20,532 bases of DNA, from IMG/VR virus record IMGVR_UViG_3300009183_000442, positions 1 to 20,532 of that record, one strand, 5' to 3'. Below are positions 7,192 to 14,343 of the stretch, piece after piece (positions within the stretch are counted from its first letter, which is position 1; each line of letters starts with the position of its first letter). The position numbers and the translations under genes were made by a program. The notes beneath the pieces were generated by a model, which saw nothing but the letters and a program-made list of their open reading frames with translations, did not search any database and was not told the origin of the DNA. The stretch is from a virus.

Positions 7192-7404
7192 CTACCAAGT
7201 AATGCCAATAACAGGCACGGAAGTAACTGCAACTGCTACATGTTGTTCAGGGTTAGATAAATCGGCACCACAATCATTGCATACTAGTGCCACCAATTCG
7301 GCTTCATCTACATCTCGATTGCAGTTTGGGCAAAGGATTTCTATTTTAGTTGCGCAATCCGCATCTTTGCCGGGAATATCTTGGGCTTGAGTTTCTATAA
7401 TCAT
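7192..7404 (-). CDS. Small zinc-ribbon protein with hydrophobic C-terminal tail
   Basis: The product is 70 residues. Two CxxC knuckles, C25-P-N-C28 and C42-N-D-C45, are 13 residues apart, a classic zinc ribbon. The last 16 residues (about 55-70) are hydrophobic and end in Trp. The start overlaps the stop of the upstream glycine-rich fibre gene (ATGA at 7404-7401) and the stop is one base before the holin start, so all three are probably translated together. The role is unknown. Zinc ribbons in phages serve DNA, RNA or protein contacts; the position at the fibre/lysis boundary gives no clear hint. The tail is too short and Pro-broken to be a confident membrane anchor. Confidence 0.75.
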   Translation of the reverse strand: MIIETQAQDIPGKDADCATKIEILCPNCNRDVDEAELVALVCNDCGADLSNPEQHVAVAVTSVPVIGITW

Positions 7405-8825
7405 GCTGTGTAAGTTCCAGATCCAGTAAATTTTACATAGGTATAAGAACCGCCGCTTGTAACGGCTGGGCTTCCGGTTACAGTTCCAGAATAGTTAACT
7501 GTTGGAATCTTTAGAATAACTACACCAGTACCACCATTAGCACCAACACCACCGGAGTCACCTATAACTCCACCACCGCCACCGCCCCCTAAGTTTGCAC
7601 CTCCAGCAACCGGATGCGCTCCAACTCTAATACCACCTCCACTACCTCCGCCACCAACTCCGCCAGTGCCAGCAGTACCAGATCCGCCACCTCCGCCACC
7701 ACCATAGGCTACAGATGCGCCTGATGTACTGTTATATGTACCAGCTCCACCAGCTCCACCAGTGGCCTCTTCTGCAACTCCAGTAGCACTACCACCTAAT
7801 CCAGAATTACCACCACCGCCACCGCCACCGTCAAAGTTACCGTTACCACCATTATTACCTTGACCAGACGTACCAGATCCGCCATTGGCCCGTGCGCCAC
7901 CGCCACCGCCTGATGCACCAGTGCCTCCGTTTGCTTCCGAGTTACCGCCGGCACCACCACCTAATCCAGTTCCTTGACCAACCAATGAAGAAGATGTACC
8001 TGTGCCACTTGTAACACCACCAGCACCAACAGTTGCTGTATATACACCGGCTGGAGAAGCAGTAAATGATCCAGCAGTTAAACCACCGCCACCACCTCCA
8101 CCAGCCTGTGGATTACCAGCTTGACCGCCACCGCCACCACCGCCAACAACAAGAAATTCAATTGTGTATTGGCCTTGAGGAGCCGTTATAAAGCGTAACC
8201 ATACGCCATTTGCATAGCCTTCATATATTTGAGATTCACTGTTGTAACGCAATAATCCATTTTGTCCTGTAGCAGCACGAGATGCGGTGTTTCCAGTTGG
8301 TAAAAAGATTTGCCGAGTACTTGAGTTGGCGTATATGTTTTCGCTGAAAGAAGCATTTTTTAACACTACTAAGTTTTTTCCTACAGAAGCATTACCAGTA
8401 ACAGTTAAGTCACCATCAATATAGTTAAACTGTGTAGCGCTAAAAAAATCGGTTCCATTACAGAAGATTACTTCGCTTGCAGCATTTGCAATAGCAACGC
8501 CGTTTCCAGAAGCAGTTTTAATTGTTACTGTAGCATTTGAAAAGTTACGAACAATATAGGTCTTTTCTACTGCTGGAGCAATAACATTGCACGGGGCAGC
8601 TAATAAACCCCCAAAAACTAATACAGCGCTACGAGCTTGATCTGGAAGTCCGTTATAGTCAGTTAAAGTATAGTTACCTCCAGTTAAGGTAATTGACTCA
8701 ACGCCAGCAATAGCAGCCTCTAATAAGGTTCCAAGGTTGTTATTGGTGGTTGTACCCCATGTACCGGCTTGTTCACCGTTACCGATAAGCTCTAATCCGA
8801 GCGATGTTGAATAGGTTGATGGCAT
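7401..8825 (-). CDS. Glycine-rich tail fibre / adhesin (474 aa)
   Basis: The start ATG at 8825 has AAAGGA upstream. Residues 1-60 contain a module I know from many phage fibres: STSLGLELIGNGEQAGTWGT then NNNLGTLLEAAIAG. Residues 60-135 are beta-rich (QARSAVLVFGG, TYIVRNFSNATVTIK). Residues 178-210 hold the GLLRYNSESQIYEGYANGVW module shared with other fibres in this locus. Residues 223-433 are very Gly-rich, with long runs of Gly separated by short variable loops. The last 41 residues end in GSGTYTA, again shared. Gly-rich segments of this kind form polyglycine type II helix sandwiches in the phage S16 gp38 adhesin, whose loops bind the receptor. The same fold here is inference. This is the last and longest of four glycine-rich paralogues, and the only one with the LELIGNGEQAGTW head. 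Confidence 0.85.
   Translation of the reverse strand: MPSTYSTSLGLELIGNGEQAGTWGTTTNNNLGTLLEAAIAGVESITLTGGNYTLTDYNGLPDQARSAVLVFGGLLAAPCNVIAPAVEKTYIVRNFSNATVTIKTASGNGVAIANAASEVIFCNGTDFFSATQFNYIDGDLTVTGNASVGKNLVVLKNASFSENIYANSSTRQIFLPTGNTASRAATGQNGLLRYNSESQIYEGYANGVWLRFITAPQGQYTIEFLVVGGGGGGGQAGNPQAGGGGGGGLTAGSFTASPAGVYTATVGAGGVTSGTGTSSSLVGQGTGLGGGAGGNSEANGGTGASGGGGGARANGGSGTSGQGNNGGNGNFDGGGGGGGNSGLGGSATGVAEEATGGAGGAGTYNSTSGASVAYGGGGGGGSGTAGTGGVGGGGSGGGIRVGAHPVAGGANLGGGGGGGVIGDSGGVGANGGTGVVILKIPTVNYSGTVTGSPAVTSGGSYTYVKFTGSGTYTA
7527..8159 (-). repeat. Low-complexity glycine-coding tract (adhesin 1)
   Basis: On the plus strand this reads as repeated CCACC/CCGCC units; on the coding strand it is G-rich GGN-GGN runs coding for Gly-rich loops. 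Similar tracts occur at 10062-10739, 11695-12357 and 13518-14024, which makes recombination and slippage between them plausible. Confidence 0.8.
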
Positions 8826-8835
8826 TTATTTTCCT

Positions 8836-9933
8836 TTATGCTGCTATAAGTTCCCAATTTGTGGTTTCTAAGTCATCAATTTGACTCCAACCAGATCCTG
8901 AATCATCGTCTATATCTGTCCAGCCAGGGTCAGGCACATCTGGAATCTGACCCCAAACTAGTACTTGCCCGATTATACCTCGTGCTTGAACGCCTGTTAA
9001 GTAGATATTAGCATTGGCTACAGTTGTTACTGTACCTATATATCCAATGGCCTCAACACCTGTAACACGGATATTTTGGGTTAATCTAACAGTTACTTGC
9101 CCAATCTGTCCTATGCCTTGAGCGCCCGTTAAATAGATTGCTGCGCTTGCTGTAGTACTAACTGACCCAACCTGTCCTTGAGCCTGAACGCCTGTTAGGT
9201 AGACATTAGCATTTGCTGCGGTGGTTACCGTGCCAACCTTTCCTACAGCCTGAACGCCTGTTAGGTAGACATTTGCCCCCGCAGTAGCAGAAGCCGTTCC
9301 TAGTTGAGTAACCCCTACAACGCCTGTTACATTGACTACGGCATCTCCTGTGACGCTAGTAGTTCCAGTTTGCCCTACGGCTTGTACGCCTGTTACATTG
9401 ACCCCAGAGCCTTGTTTAACCGTTACGGTACCTACTTGTGCTGGGGCTTGAACCCCAGTAAGATTTACTGTTGCACCTGCGGTAGTTGTGGCAGTACCAA
9501 CTTGTCCTACGCCCTGTACGCCAGTAAGATTTACTACTGCGCCAGCTTGAGTGGTTACAGTGCCTACATATCCTACCGCTTGAACGCCCGTTAAATTAAC
9601 TACCGCAGTACCTGTAACGCTTGCAGTACCTAAATATCCAACTGCCTGAACCCCAGTTAAGAATACATTTGCTGAAGCAGCGGTTGTAACAGTATCTACC
9701 TGACCAACAGCTTGAACACCAGTTAAAAGAACACCAACACCTTCTTTAACTGTTAAAGTCCCGGTTTGCCCAACTGCTTGAACGCCAGTTACATAAGCAT
9801 TGGCTGCGCCAGTAGCATTAGCAGTGCCTAGATAGCCAACCGCCTGAACGCCAGTAACATTAACATTTACTGAAACAGAACCTGCACCAGTATCTGCAAA
9901 GGGGGCCGAAGCGAAAGGTACGAATCCGAACAT
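8836..9933 (-). CDS. Virion/tail protein of fourteen exact 22-residue repeats
   Basis: The 365-residue product has a 22-residue leader (MFGFVPFASAPFADTGAG...), fourteen repeats of exactly 22 residues with no insertion or deletion (residues 23-330), and a 35-residue acidic tail. The repeat consensus is roughly LTGVQAVGQVGTVTT followed by a short variable link; Gly at the TG and VG positions is nearly invariant. The period and the alternating Val/Thr/Gly pattern suggest a beta-solenoid or a regular beta-stack. The tail repeats a Trp-Thr-Asp-Ile-Asp-Asp / Trp-Ser-Gln-Ile-Asp-Asp motif and ends WELIAA. Proteins with TGVQAxGxVG repeats occur in other aquatic phage tail regions, without known function as far as I know. 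Its setting between two glycine-rich fibres suggests a fibre shaft or spike. The SD is weak; translation is probably coupled to the fibre gene that ends two bases upstream. Confidence 0.85.
   Translation of the reverse strand: MFGFVPFASAPFADTGAGSVSVNVNVTGVQAVGYLGTANATGAANAYVTGVQAVGQTGTLTVKEGVGVLLTGVQAVGQVDTVTTAASANVFLTGVQAVGYLGTASVTGTAVVNLTGVQAVGYVGTVTTQAGAVVNLTGVQGVGQVGTATTTAGATVNLTGVQAPAQVGTVTVKQGSGVNVTGVQAVGQTGTTSVTGDAVVNVTGVVGVTQLGTASATAGANVYLTGVQAVGKVGTVTTAANANVYLTGVQAQGQVGSVSTTASAAIYLTGAQGIGQIGQVTVRLTQNIRVTGVEAIGYIGTVTTVANANIYLTGVQARGIIGQVLVWGQIPDVPDPGWTDIDDDSGSGWSQIDDLETTNWELIAA
8944..9867 (-). repeat. Tandem array of fourteen 66-bp coding repeats
   Basis: The array is uninterrupted and encodes residues 23-330 of the repeat protein. 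Units are 66 bp each (14 x 66 = 924 bp). Amino-acid positions T-G-V-Q-A and the central G are conserved while third codon positions vary (cctgttaagtaga, ccagttaaaaga, cctgttacattga and so on), so the copies are old and kept by selection rather than freshly duplicated. Confidence 0.9.
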
Positions 9934-9935
9934 AA

Positions 9936-11306
9936 TTAGGCCGTGTAGGTGCCAGAGGCGTTATAAGTTAAGATTGTATTTGATCCGTTTGTTGTAACGG
10001 TTGGAGATCCTGTTGTAGTGCCTGAGTAACTTGCCGTTGGGATGGAAACAATAACAACACCAGAGCCGCCGTTACCACCAGCAATGGCAGTTGAGCCACC
10101 TGTTCCAGAACCACCACCGCCAGCGTTACCATAGTTTACTGTTCCGTTAGAACCATTTTGCGAATCGTTAGCACCGCCGCCAGAACCACCAGAGCCACGA
10201 GTTACAGAACTTCCAGTAATAGAAGATGCTACACCATTACCGCCAGCAGGATGGGTATTGTCGTTACCAGTTCCAGCGTTTGCTGTTCCTTGGCTACCGG
10301 CTCCACCACCACCAGAACCATTTGTTCCCTCAGACGCATTGCCTGTGTTTTGACCGCCAGCATAACCTTGGTTAGCTGTTCCAGCGCCACCGCTACGAGT
10401 CGTATCTACAGCATCAGCAGTACCACCACCGCTACCACCAGAATTTCCTACAGTTGCACTAGGTGATGCTGCGGTACCACCACCACCACCGCCAGTTGAT
10501 GAAATACTGCTAAATACTGAAGTTCCTCCGTCTGATCCTTTATTTCCCTGTCCAGTACCACCAGAACCACCAGCACCTACTGTAATTGTATAAACTGTTC
10601 CAGCAGTTAGAGTTAAGGAACTTTCGGCACCAGCACCTCCACCAGATGTTCCTGCAGATGTTCTATATCCACCGGCACCACCACCGCCAGCACCACGACC
10701 CGAAGGCGCACCAGCGCCACCGCCGCCACCACCGCCAGCAATTACTAAAAAGTTTGCTGTGTACTGACTAACAACTGGACCAAGTGAATTAGATGTTATG
10801 GCATTTGCTGTACCCGCTGCATTTATAGCAGTTACATTACAGGTCATGTTTGCGCCGTTTTGAGTGGATGTTAAGACAAACGTACTGGATGTTGCGTTAG
10901 TAATATTGGTTGTATTAGCTCGCCATTGATAACCATAGCTGGTTGGAGTATTTGACCAAGTACCAGTAGTTGATGATAGGGTTTGTCCTACAGTAACGGT
11001 GCCTGAGATAACAGGAGCAACACTATTTACCGGTAAAAATGTTTGAGTCAAACTAGACCAGTTCCCAGTTGAATAAGCTTCAAACACACTATTAGATGTG
11101 TTGTATCGCAACATCCCTGACGATGCAGTTGGTCTATTTGCTGTTGTTCCTGCTGGTACGATAAGCGCAGCGGTTGATGCACAGTTAATATTTTGCGTAC
11201 TGTCTATTAACAAAGCATTAGTATTTGCGGTTTGGAATGCAACTGAAGCGGTTAAGTCAACCGTTTGGGTGATTCCAGAGTTGTTGGCGTTAATAATGGC
11301 AGTCAT
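9936..11306 (-). CDS. Glycine-rich tail fibre / adhesin with Ig-like domain (456 aa)
   Basis: I choose ATG 11306 because it overlaps the upstream stop (TAATG at 11308-11304); a start at 11321 would add only five residues inside the previous gene. Residues 1-85 form the N-terminal module shared with the next two upstream genes (AFQTANTNALLIDS, then PAGTTANRP and GMLRYNTSNSVFEAYSTGNW). Residues 95-178 look like a bacterial Ig-like domain: PVISGTVTVGQTLSSTTGTW, YGYQWRANTTNITNATSSTF, MTCNVTAINAAG. Residues 190-415 are Gly-rich with variable loops. The last 41 residues are the shared GVVIVSIPTASYSGTTTG module ending SGTYTA. It probably is a distal, receptor-contacting fibre. It is the only paralogue here with an Ig-like spacer. 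Confidence 0.85.
   Translation of the reverse strand: MTAIINANNSGITQTVDLTASVAFQTANTNALLIDSTQNINCASTAALIVPAGTTANRPTASSGMLRYNTSNSVFEAYSTGNWSSLTQTFLPVNSVAPVISGTVTVGQTLSSTTGTWSNTPTSYGYQWRANTTNITNATSSTFVLTSTQNGANMTCNVTAINAAGTANAITSNSLGPVVSQYTANFLVIAGGGGGGGAGAPSGRGAGGGGAGGYRTSAGTSGGGAGAESSLTLTAGTVYTITVGAGGSGGTGQGNKGSDGGTSVFSSISSTGGGGGGTAASPSATVGNSGGSGGGTADAVDTTRSGGAGTANQGYAGGQNTGNASEGTNGSGGGGAGSQGTANAGTGNDNTHPAGGNGVASSITGSSVTRGSGGSGGGANDSQNGSNGTVNYGNAGGGGSGTGGSTAIAGGNGGSGVVIVSIPTASYSGTTTGSPTVTTNGSNTILTYNASGTYTA
10062..10739 (-). repeat. Low-complexity glycine-coding tract (adhesin 2)
   Basis: Repeated CCACC/CCGCC on the plus strand, coding for residues 190-415 of the Ig-bearing adhesin. Loop segments between the Gly runs differ from those in the other three tracts. 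Confidence 0.8.
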
Positions 11307-11572
11307 TAGAAAACACCCCAAGAGTTGTTAGCATAACCTTCTACCTTAGATAAAGTAGTGTTATATCTCATCATGCCATTAACTGGAGAACTGGGTCTTT
11401 GTGCAGTGGTTCCAGATGGTAAAGTTAAATATCCAGTTGTTGGAAATGAAACAATATTAGATGTAATGTTGCATAAAATTGCTGTTGTGTTAGCAGTTTG
11501 AATAGCTAAAGATCCAGATTTATCAACAGATTCCGTCATTCCAGAAGAAGAGAAATTAATATTAGTCGTCAT
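11306..11572 (-). CDS. Orphan fibre head module (88 aa) without glycine-rich domain
   Basis: The product matches the first 85-90 residues of the flanking fibres: AIQTANTTAILC, then LPSGTTAQRPSSPVNGMMRY and VEGYANNSW. It stops three residues after the conserved Trp, where the neighbours continue into Ig-like or Gly-rich parts. The start overlaps the upstream fibre stop (ATGA at 11572-11569) and the stop overlaps the next start (TAATG), so it is embedded as a separate, cotranslated gene. It could be a free trimerisation or docking subunit, a competitor that tunes fibre composition, or the surviving head of a fibre that lost its tip. The clean stop and intact frame argue against simple decay, but do not exclude it. 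Confidence 0.82.
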   Translation of the reverse strand: MTTNINFSSSGMTESVDKSGSLAIQTANTTAILCNITSNIVSFPTTGYLTLPSGTTAQRPSSPVNGMMRYNTTLSKVEGYANNSWGVF

Positions 11573-12666
11573 GCTGTGTATGTTCCAGACTGCGTATACT
11601 TCACAATAGTGTTAGATCCAGATGTCGTTACTGTTGGAGTTCCTGTTACAGTTCCTGTGTAACTTGCAGTAGGTATAGACAAAATAACAACCCCTGAGCC
11701 ACCAGCACCACCTGTTCCGGGCGCATTACTAATTGAAGATGCGCCACCGCCGCCACCGCCAAGATTTGTTGTACCAGCCGTTCCATTTTTTGACGTAGTA
11801 TTTGCTCCTGTACCGCCGCCACCTGAGCCTCCTGTGCCACCACCAGTAGTTGCTCCAGAGCCACCGCCGCCACCGCCTGCATAGGTTACAGATGTTCCTG
11901 TAATTGATGAAGCATTGCCAGCTCCACCATTACCCGCTGCAGAAGGTGATGTTGTACCGTTTCCACCAACGGCAGAAGCACCTCCACCACCGCCCCCACC
12001 ACCATCACCACCAGCGCTAAGACCACTACCTCCAGCATTACCTTGACCAGATGTTCCTGCTGCACCAGATTCTCCGGGAGAGGTTTGAGAATACCCTCCA
12101 CCACCTGAGCCACCAACTGTTGCTGTAGCCCCACTAGAACCACCTCCACCACCTATGGCTATAGTTAATCCAGTAATTGAAGAATTACCGCCATTACCAG
12201 CGGCACCGTTATTTCCACCAGTTCCGCCAGCTCCAACAGTAATTGTATAAACTGATTTTGAAGATAATGTTGTAGTTCCAGTTAAAAAACCACCAGCACC
12301 GCCACCGCCCATACCCCTACCACCGCCAGTTGATACTGAGCCACCACCACCTCCACCGGCAACAATTAAGTATGAAGCTGTATAGACACCCCCAACAATA
12401 TATGACCAAGTGTTATTGGCGTAGACTTCAAGACCACTGGATGTTGTGTTGTACCGAATTGATCCATTGACTGGTGATACTGGTCTTTGTGCTTCTGTAC
12501 CTACTGGCAATAAAACTGCTGTGTTTGCAGTGCAGTTGATGGTTTGACTTGATCCTATAACAACTGCATTAGATCCATTGGTTTGAAACGCAAGTGTAGA
12601 TGTGTTGTCGCCCGATGTAACGAGCAAGCCAACTTGTGGATCAAGAACAGCATTTATGGATGACAT
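11569..12666 (-). CDS. Glycine-rich tail fibre / adhesin (365 aa)
   Basis: The N-terminal module (residues 1-90: TLAFQTNGSNAVVIGSSQ, RPVSPVNGSIRYNTTSSGLE, VYANNTW) is followed directly by a Gly-rich region (104-324) and the shared 41-residue end (GVVILSIPTASYTGTVTG to SGTYTA). There is no Ig-like spacer. The SD is weak (CTTGAACATAG before ATG), and the preceding gene ends six bases upstream. By analogy with glycine-rich phage adhesins, the variable loops between Gly runs should make the receptor contact. The last 22 bases plus the next start codon are almost identical to those of the adhesin ending at 7401. Confidence 0.85.
   Translation of the reverse strand: MSSINAVLDPQVGLLVTSGDNTSTLAFQTNGSNAVVIGSSQTINCTANTAVLLPVGTEAQRPVSPVNGSIRYNTTSSGLEVYANNTWSYIVGGVYTASYLIVAGGGGGGSVSTGGGRGMGGGGAGGFLTGTTTLSSKSVYTITVGAGGTGGNNGAAGNGGNSSITGLTIAIGGGGGSSGATATVGGSGGGGYSQTSPGESGAAGTSGQGNAGGSGLSAGGDGGGGGGGGASAVGGNGTTSPSAAGNGGAGNASSITGTSVTYAGGGGGGSGATTGGGTGGSGGGGTGANTTSKNGTAGTTNLGGGGGGASSISNAPGTGGAGGSGVVILSIPTASYTGTVTGTPTVTTSGSNTIVKYTQSGTYTA
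11695..12357 (-). repeat. Low-complexity glycine-coding tract (adhesin 3)
   Basis: Repeated CCACC/CCGCC on the plus strand, coding for residues 104-324 of the 365-aa adhesin; G-rich on the coding strand. Confidence 0.8.
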
Positions 12667-12672
12667 CTATGT

Positions 12673-13071
12673 TCAAGGTGTAGGCATTAAAACCCAAGAT
12701 TGGGTTGCTTCATCCCAATAATAAGAACCACCATCTGTAGGATAAGGTACTGGAGCTTCCCATAGCCAAGTGGAAGTATTTAAAATCCATGATGGGTAAG
12801 GCTGGGGTGCATAAAAAACATCATCATATGAGTTATATGTATATCCAATACCTGCGTAGTTAGCCCGTAAAGGAATGCCACCATCAGGAGTACGGGGTTC
12901 AGCAGGAGGACTTGGTGCGTAATGCACATTGCCGTAAGTGTTGTAAGAGGTTTGTTTCCATAGGCCGGGCAGATCAGCAACAAAAGATTCGTCCGCAGAT
13001 AATACTTGAGCTACGGTAAATGTTGATGAATTTGCATTTGCGGTTGGAAAACATTGTGCGTAATAAGACAT
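12673..13071 (-). CDS. Short tail-fibre-associated protein with YAPQPYPSW motif
   Basis: I choose ATG 13071 because it overlaps the stop of the upstream chaperone-like gene (TAATG at 13073-13069); a start at 13083 would add four residues. The 132-residue product has an aromatic and Pro-rich C-terminal half: NYAGIGYTYNSYDDVFYAPQ, PYPSWILN, WLWEAPVPYPTDGG, YYWDEATQSWVL. I recognise the VFYxPQPxPSWxLN / WxAPxPxP / YxWDE pattern from small proteins of cyanophages and other aquatic phages, usually near tail fibre genes. The function is not known to me; a fibre tip cap, baseplate attachment or chaperone role would all fit the place. Confidence 0.75.
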   Translation of the reverse strand: MSYYAQCFPTANANSSTFTVAQVLSADESFVADLPGLWKQTSYNTYGNVHYAPSPPAEPRTPDGGIPLRANYAGIGYTYNSYDDVFYAPQPYPSWILNTSTWLWEAPVPYPTDGGSYYWDEATQSWVLMPTP

Positions 13072-13478
13072 TATGAACTCCATTGTTCGGTTGGTGTTGT
13101 AGGAAATACTGGATCTACTACTGGGTTTACTGCGTATCCTCTAACTATACTTCTATAGGCAATAAATTCAGCTTGGTTTATCAGATATGGGTTTGACTTT
13201 AATGGGTCAGCCACATCAGGAATAGATGTCCAATCTGTTGAATTTAAAGTTGCTGTTGCTGTTTGTTTGCATTGAGCAATAAGTTCTTCAGGAGTTGGGG
13301 CCGGTACTGGGGGAGCAATAAATTGCCCATCAACATAAGTCCATCCCGGACCTGCTGTATCGCTTTGAACGGCAATAATAGGTTCATCAAACCCCGGAGG
13401 AGGGTTAGAGGGCGGCGTGTCATAATCAATAACGTTGATGACGTTAATACCATCAATGATTGCATATCTTTGTGTCAT
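13071..13478 (-). CDS. Tail fibre assembly chaperone-like protein A
   Basis: The 135-residue product starts at ATG 13478 with AGGAA upstream. Residues 1-60 are variable (WTYVDGQFIAPP). Residues 61-135 resemble the C-terminal domain of phage tail assembly chaperones: PEELIAQCKQ, ATLNSTDWTSIPDVAD, FIAYRSIVRGYAVNP, and a final FPTTPTEQWSS. The same domain ends the gene at 14344-14688. Such proteins help fold and trimerise fibres encoded next to them. In lambda- and Mu-like phages the chaperone usually follows its fibre; here one lies just before the YAPQPYPSW gene and the 365-aa adhesin, and just after another adhesin. Which fibre it serves cannot be read from the sequence. Confidence 0.75.
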   Translation of the reverse strand: MTQRYAIIDGINVINVIDYDTPPSNPPPGFDEPIIAVQSDTAGPGWTYVDGQFIAPPVPAPTPEELIAQCKQTATATLNSTDWTSIPDVADPLKSNPYLINQAEFIAYRSIVRGYAVNPVVDPVFPTTPTEQWSS

Positions 13479-13487
13479 AATAAATTC

Positions 13488-14342
13488 CTAGAAATAAGCA
13501 GTGACAATAATTACACCTGCTGCACCTGCGCCACCTGTATTCCCGCTTGTTCCTGCGCCACCAGCAGTACCACCAGCACCAACAGCATAAGAATAAGTTG
13601 AGGAAGGGGTAGTTACAATTGCTTTAAGATAACCACCAGCGCCTGCGCCTGCACCAGCATAAGTTCCAGCAGAGTTCATTGATCCACCAGCACCACCAGC
13701 GCCAGTATTTGCCGTTCCTGCGCCACCATTAGTATTGTAATAAGCACAAGTTCCTGCGCCTCCAAACGGATTCATGCCCCCAGCGCCTCCTGACTGAGAA
13801 ACAGATGTTGCTCCAGAACCAAACCCACTTCCACCAGTTAACGCTAAACCAGATGCACCAGCACCTATTGTTCCAGTTCCACCACCAGAAGCAATATTTG
13901 GATTTGTAGTTGCGCTGCCGCCAGTACAAGTTAAAAATGACGAACCGAATGTGGTGCTTCCACCAGCGCCGCCACCAGTTTGATTTCCTGTTCCAGAACC
14001 GCCGCCACCGCCTCCGCCACCAGCCATTTCAACTACTAAATACTTAGCGCCTGTTGGAGTTGTATAGTTTCCAGAACTACTTGTGTATACGGTTACGTTT
14101 GGGTTTGCATGGGATGTAATAGTCGTGCTATCAGAGAATGTAATACCAGCCGCAGGAACAGTAACCCCACCAGCAAAAGTAGCTGCTTGTGTGCTAGAAA
14201 TTGTTAACGCATTTACGCCGCCAGTTGAAATAGCAATAGCATTAGCCGATGGATAATAAACGCCCGTTGAGGTTCCGCCAGTACCACCTTGAACCGCTGG
14301 GCTTCCTACAGCATTATCTGTTCCGTTAAGAATAAGCGTCAT
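13488..14342 (-). CDS. Glycine-rich tail fibre / adhesin (284 aa)
   Basis: I choose ATG 14342, which lies one base after the stop of the upstream gene; a start at 14390 would put 48 bases inside it. The N-terminal part differs from the other adhesins: GTDNAVGSPAVQGGTGGTST, then VNALTISSTQAATFAGGVTV, a module shared with the gene at 14685-15302. Residues of about 83-106 form a short beta segment (YTTPTGAKYLVVEMAGGG). Residues 107-275 are Gly-rich. The C-terminus ends AGVIIVTAYF and lacks the GTYTA end seen in the other three adhesins. It is therefore a mosaic: head of one fibre type and body of another. The role is probably receptor binding. Confidence 0.85.
   Translation of the reverse strand: MTLILNGTDNAVGSPAVQGGTGGTSTGVYYPSANAIAISTGGVNALTISSTQAATFAGGVTVPAAGITFSDSTTITSHANPNVTVYTSSSGNYTTPTGAKYLVVEMAGGGGGGGGSGTGNQTGGGAGGSTTFGSSFLTCTGGSATTNPNIASGGGTGTIGAGASGLALTGGSGFGSGATSVSQSGGAGGMNPFGGAGTCAYYNTNGGAGTANTGAGGAGGSMNSAGTYAGAGAGAGGYLKAIVTTPSSTYSYAVGAGGTAGGAGTSGNTGGAGAAGVIIVTAYF
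13518..14024 (-). repeat. Low-complexity glycine-coding tract (adhesin 4)
   Basis: CCACC/CCAGC-rich on the plus strand, coding for residues 107-275 of the 284-aa adhesin. It has longer Ala/Ser/Thr/Asn spacers than the other tracts. Confidence 0.75.
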
Positions 14343-14343
14343 A

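Noticed and set aside
8944-9867. CRISPR-like regular repeats
   Set aside because: The 66-bp period is continuous, in frame and encodes a 22-residue repeat; there are no spacers of unrelated sequence and no cas genes.
10158-10771. Plus-strand open frames in the glycine-coding tracts
   Set aside because: They are antisense shadows of the low-complexity Gly codons, rich in Thr/Ser/Arg/His, with no SD and no homology I recognise.
11306-11572. Programmed frameshift joining the orphan module to the next fibre
   Set aside because: The next gene has its own complete head module and start codon, and no slippery heptamer stands out at the junction.
7527-14024. G-quadruplex control elements in the Gly-coding tracts
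   Set aside because: GG runs are frequent on the coding strand, but runs of three or more G are not regular; codon choice for Gly explains the pattern.
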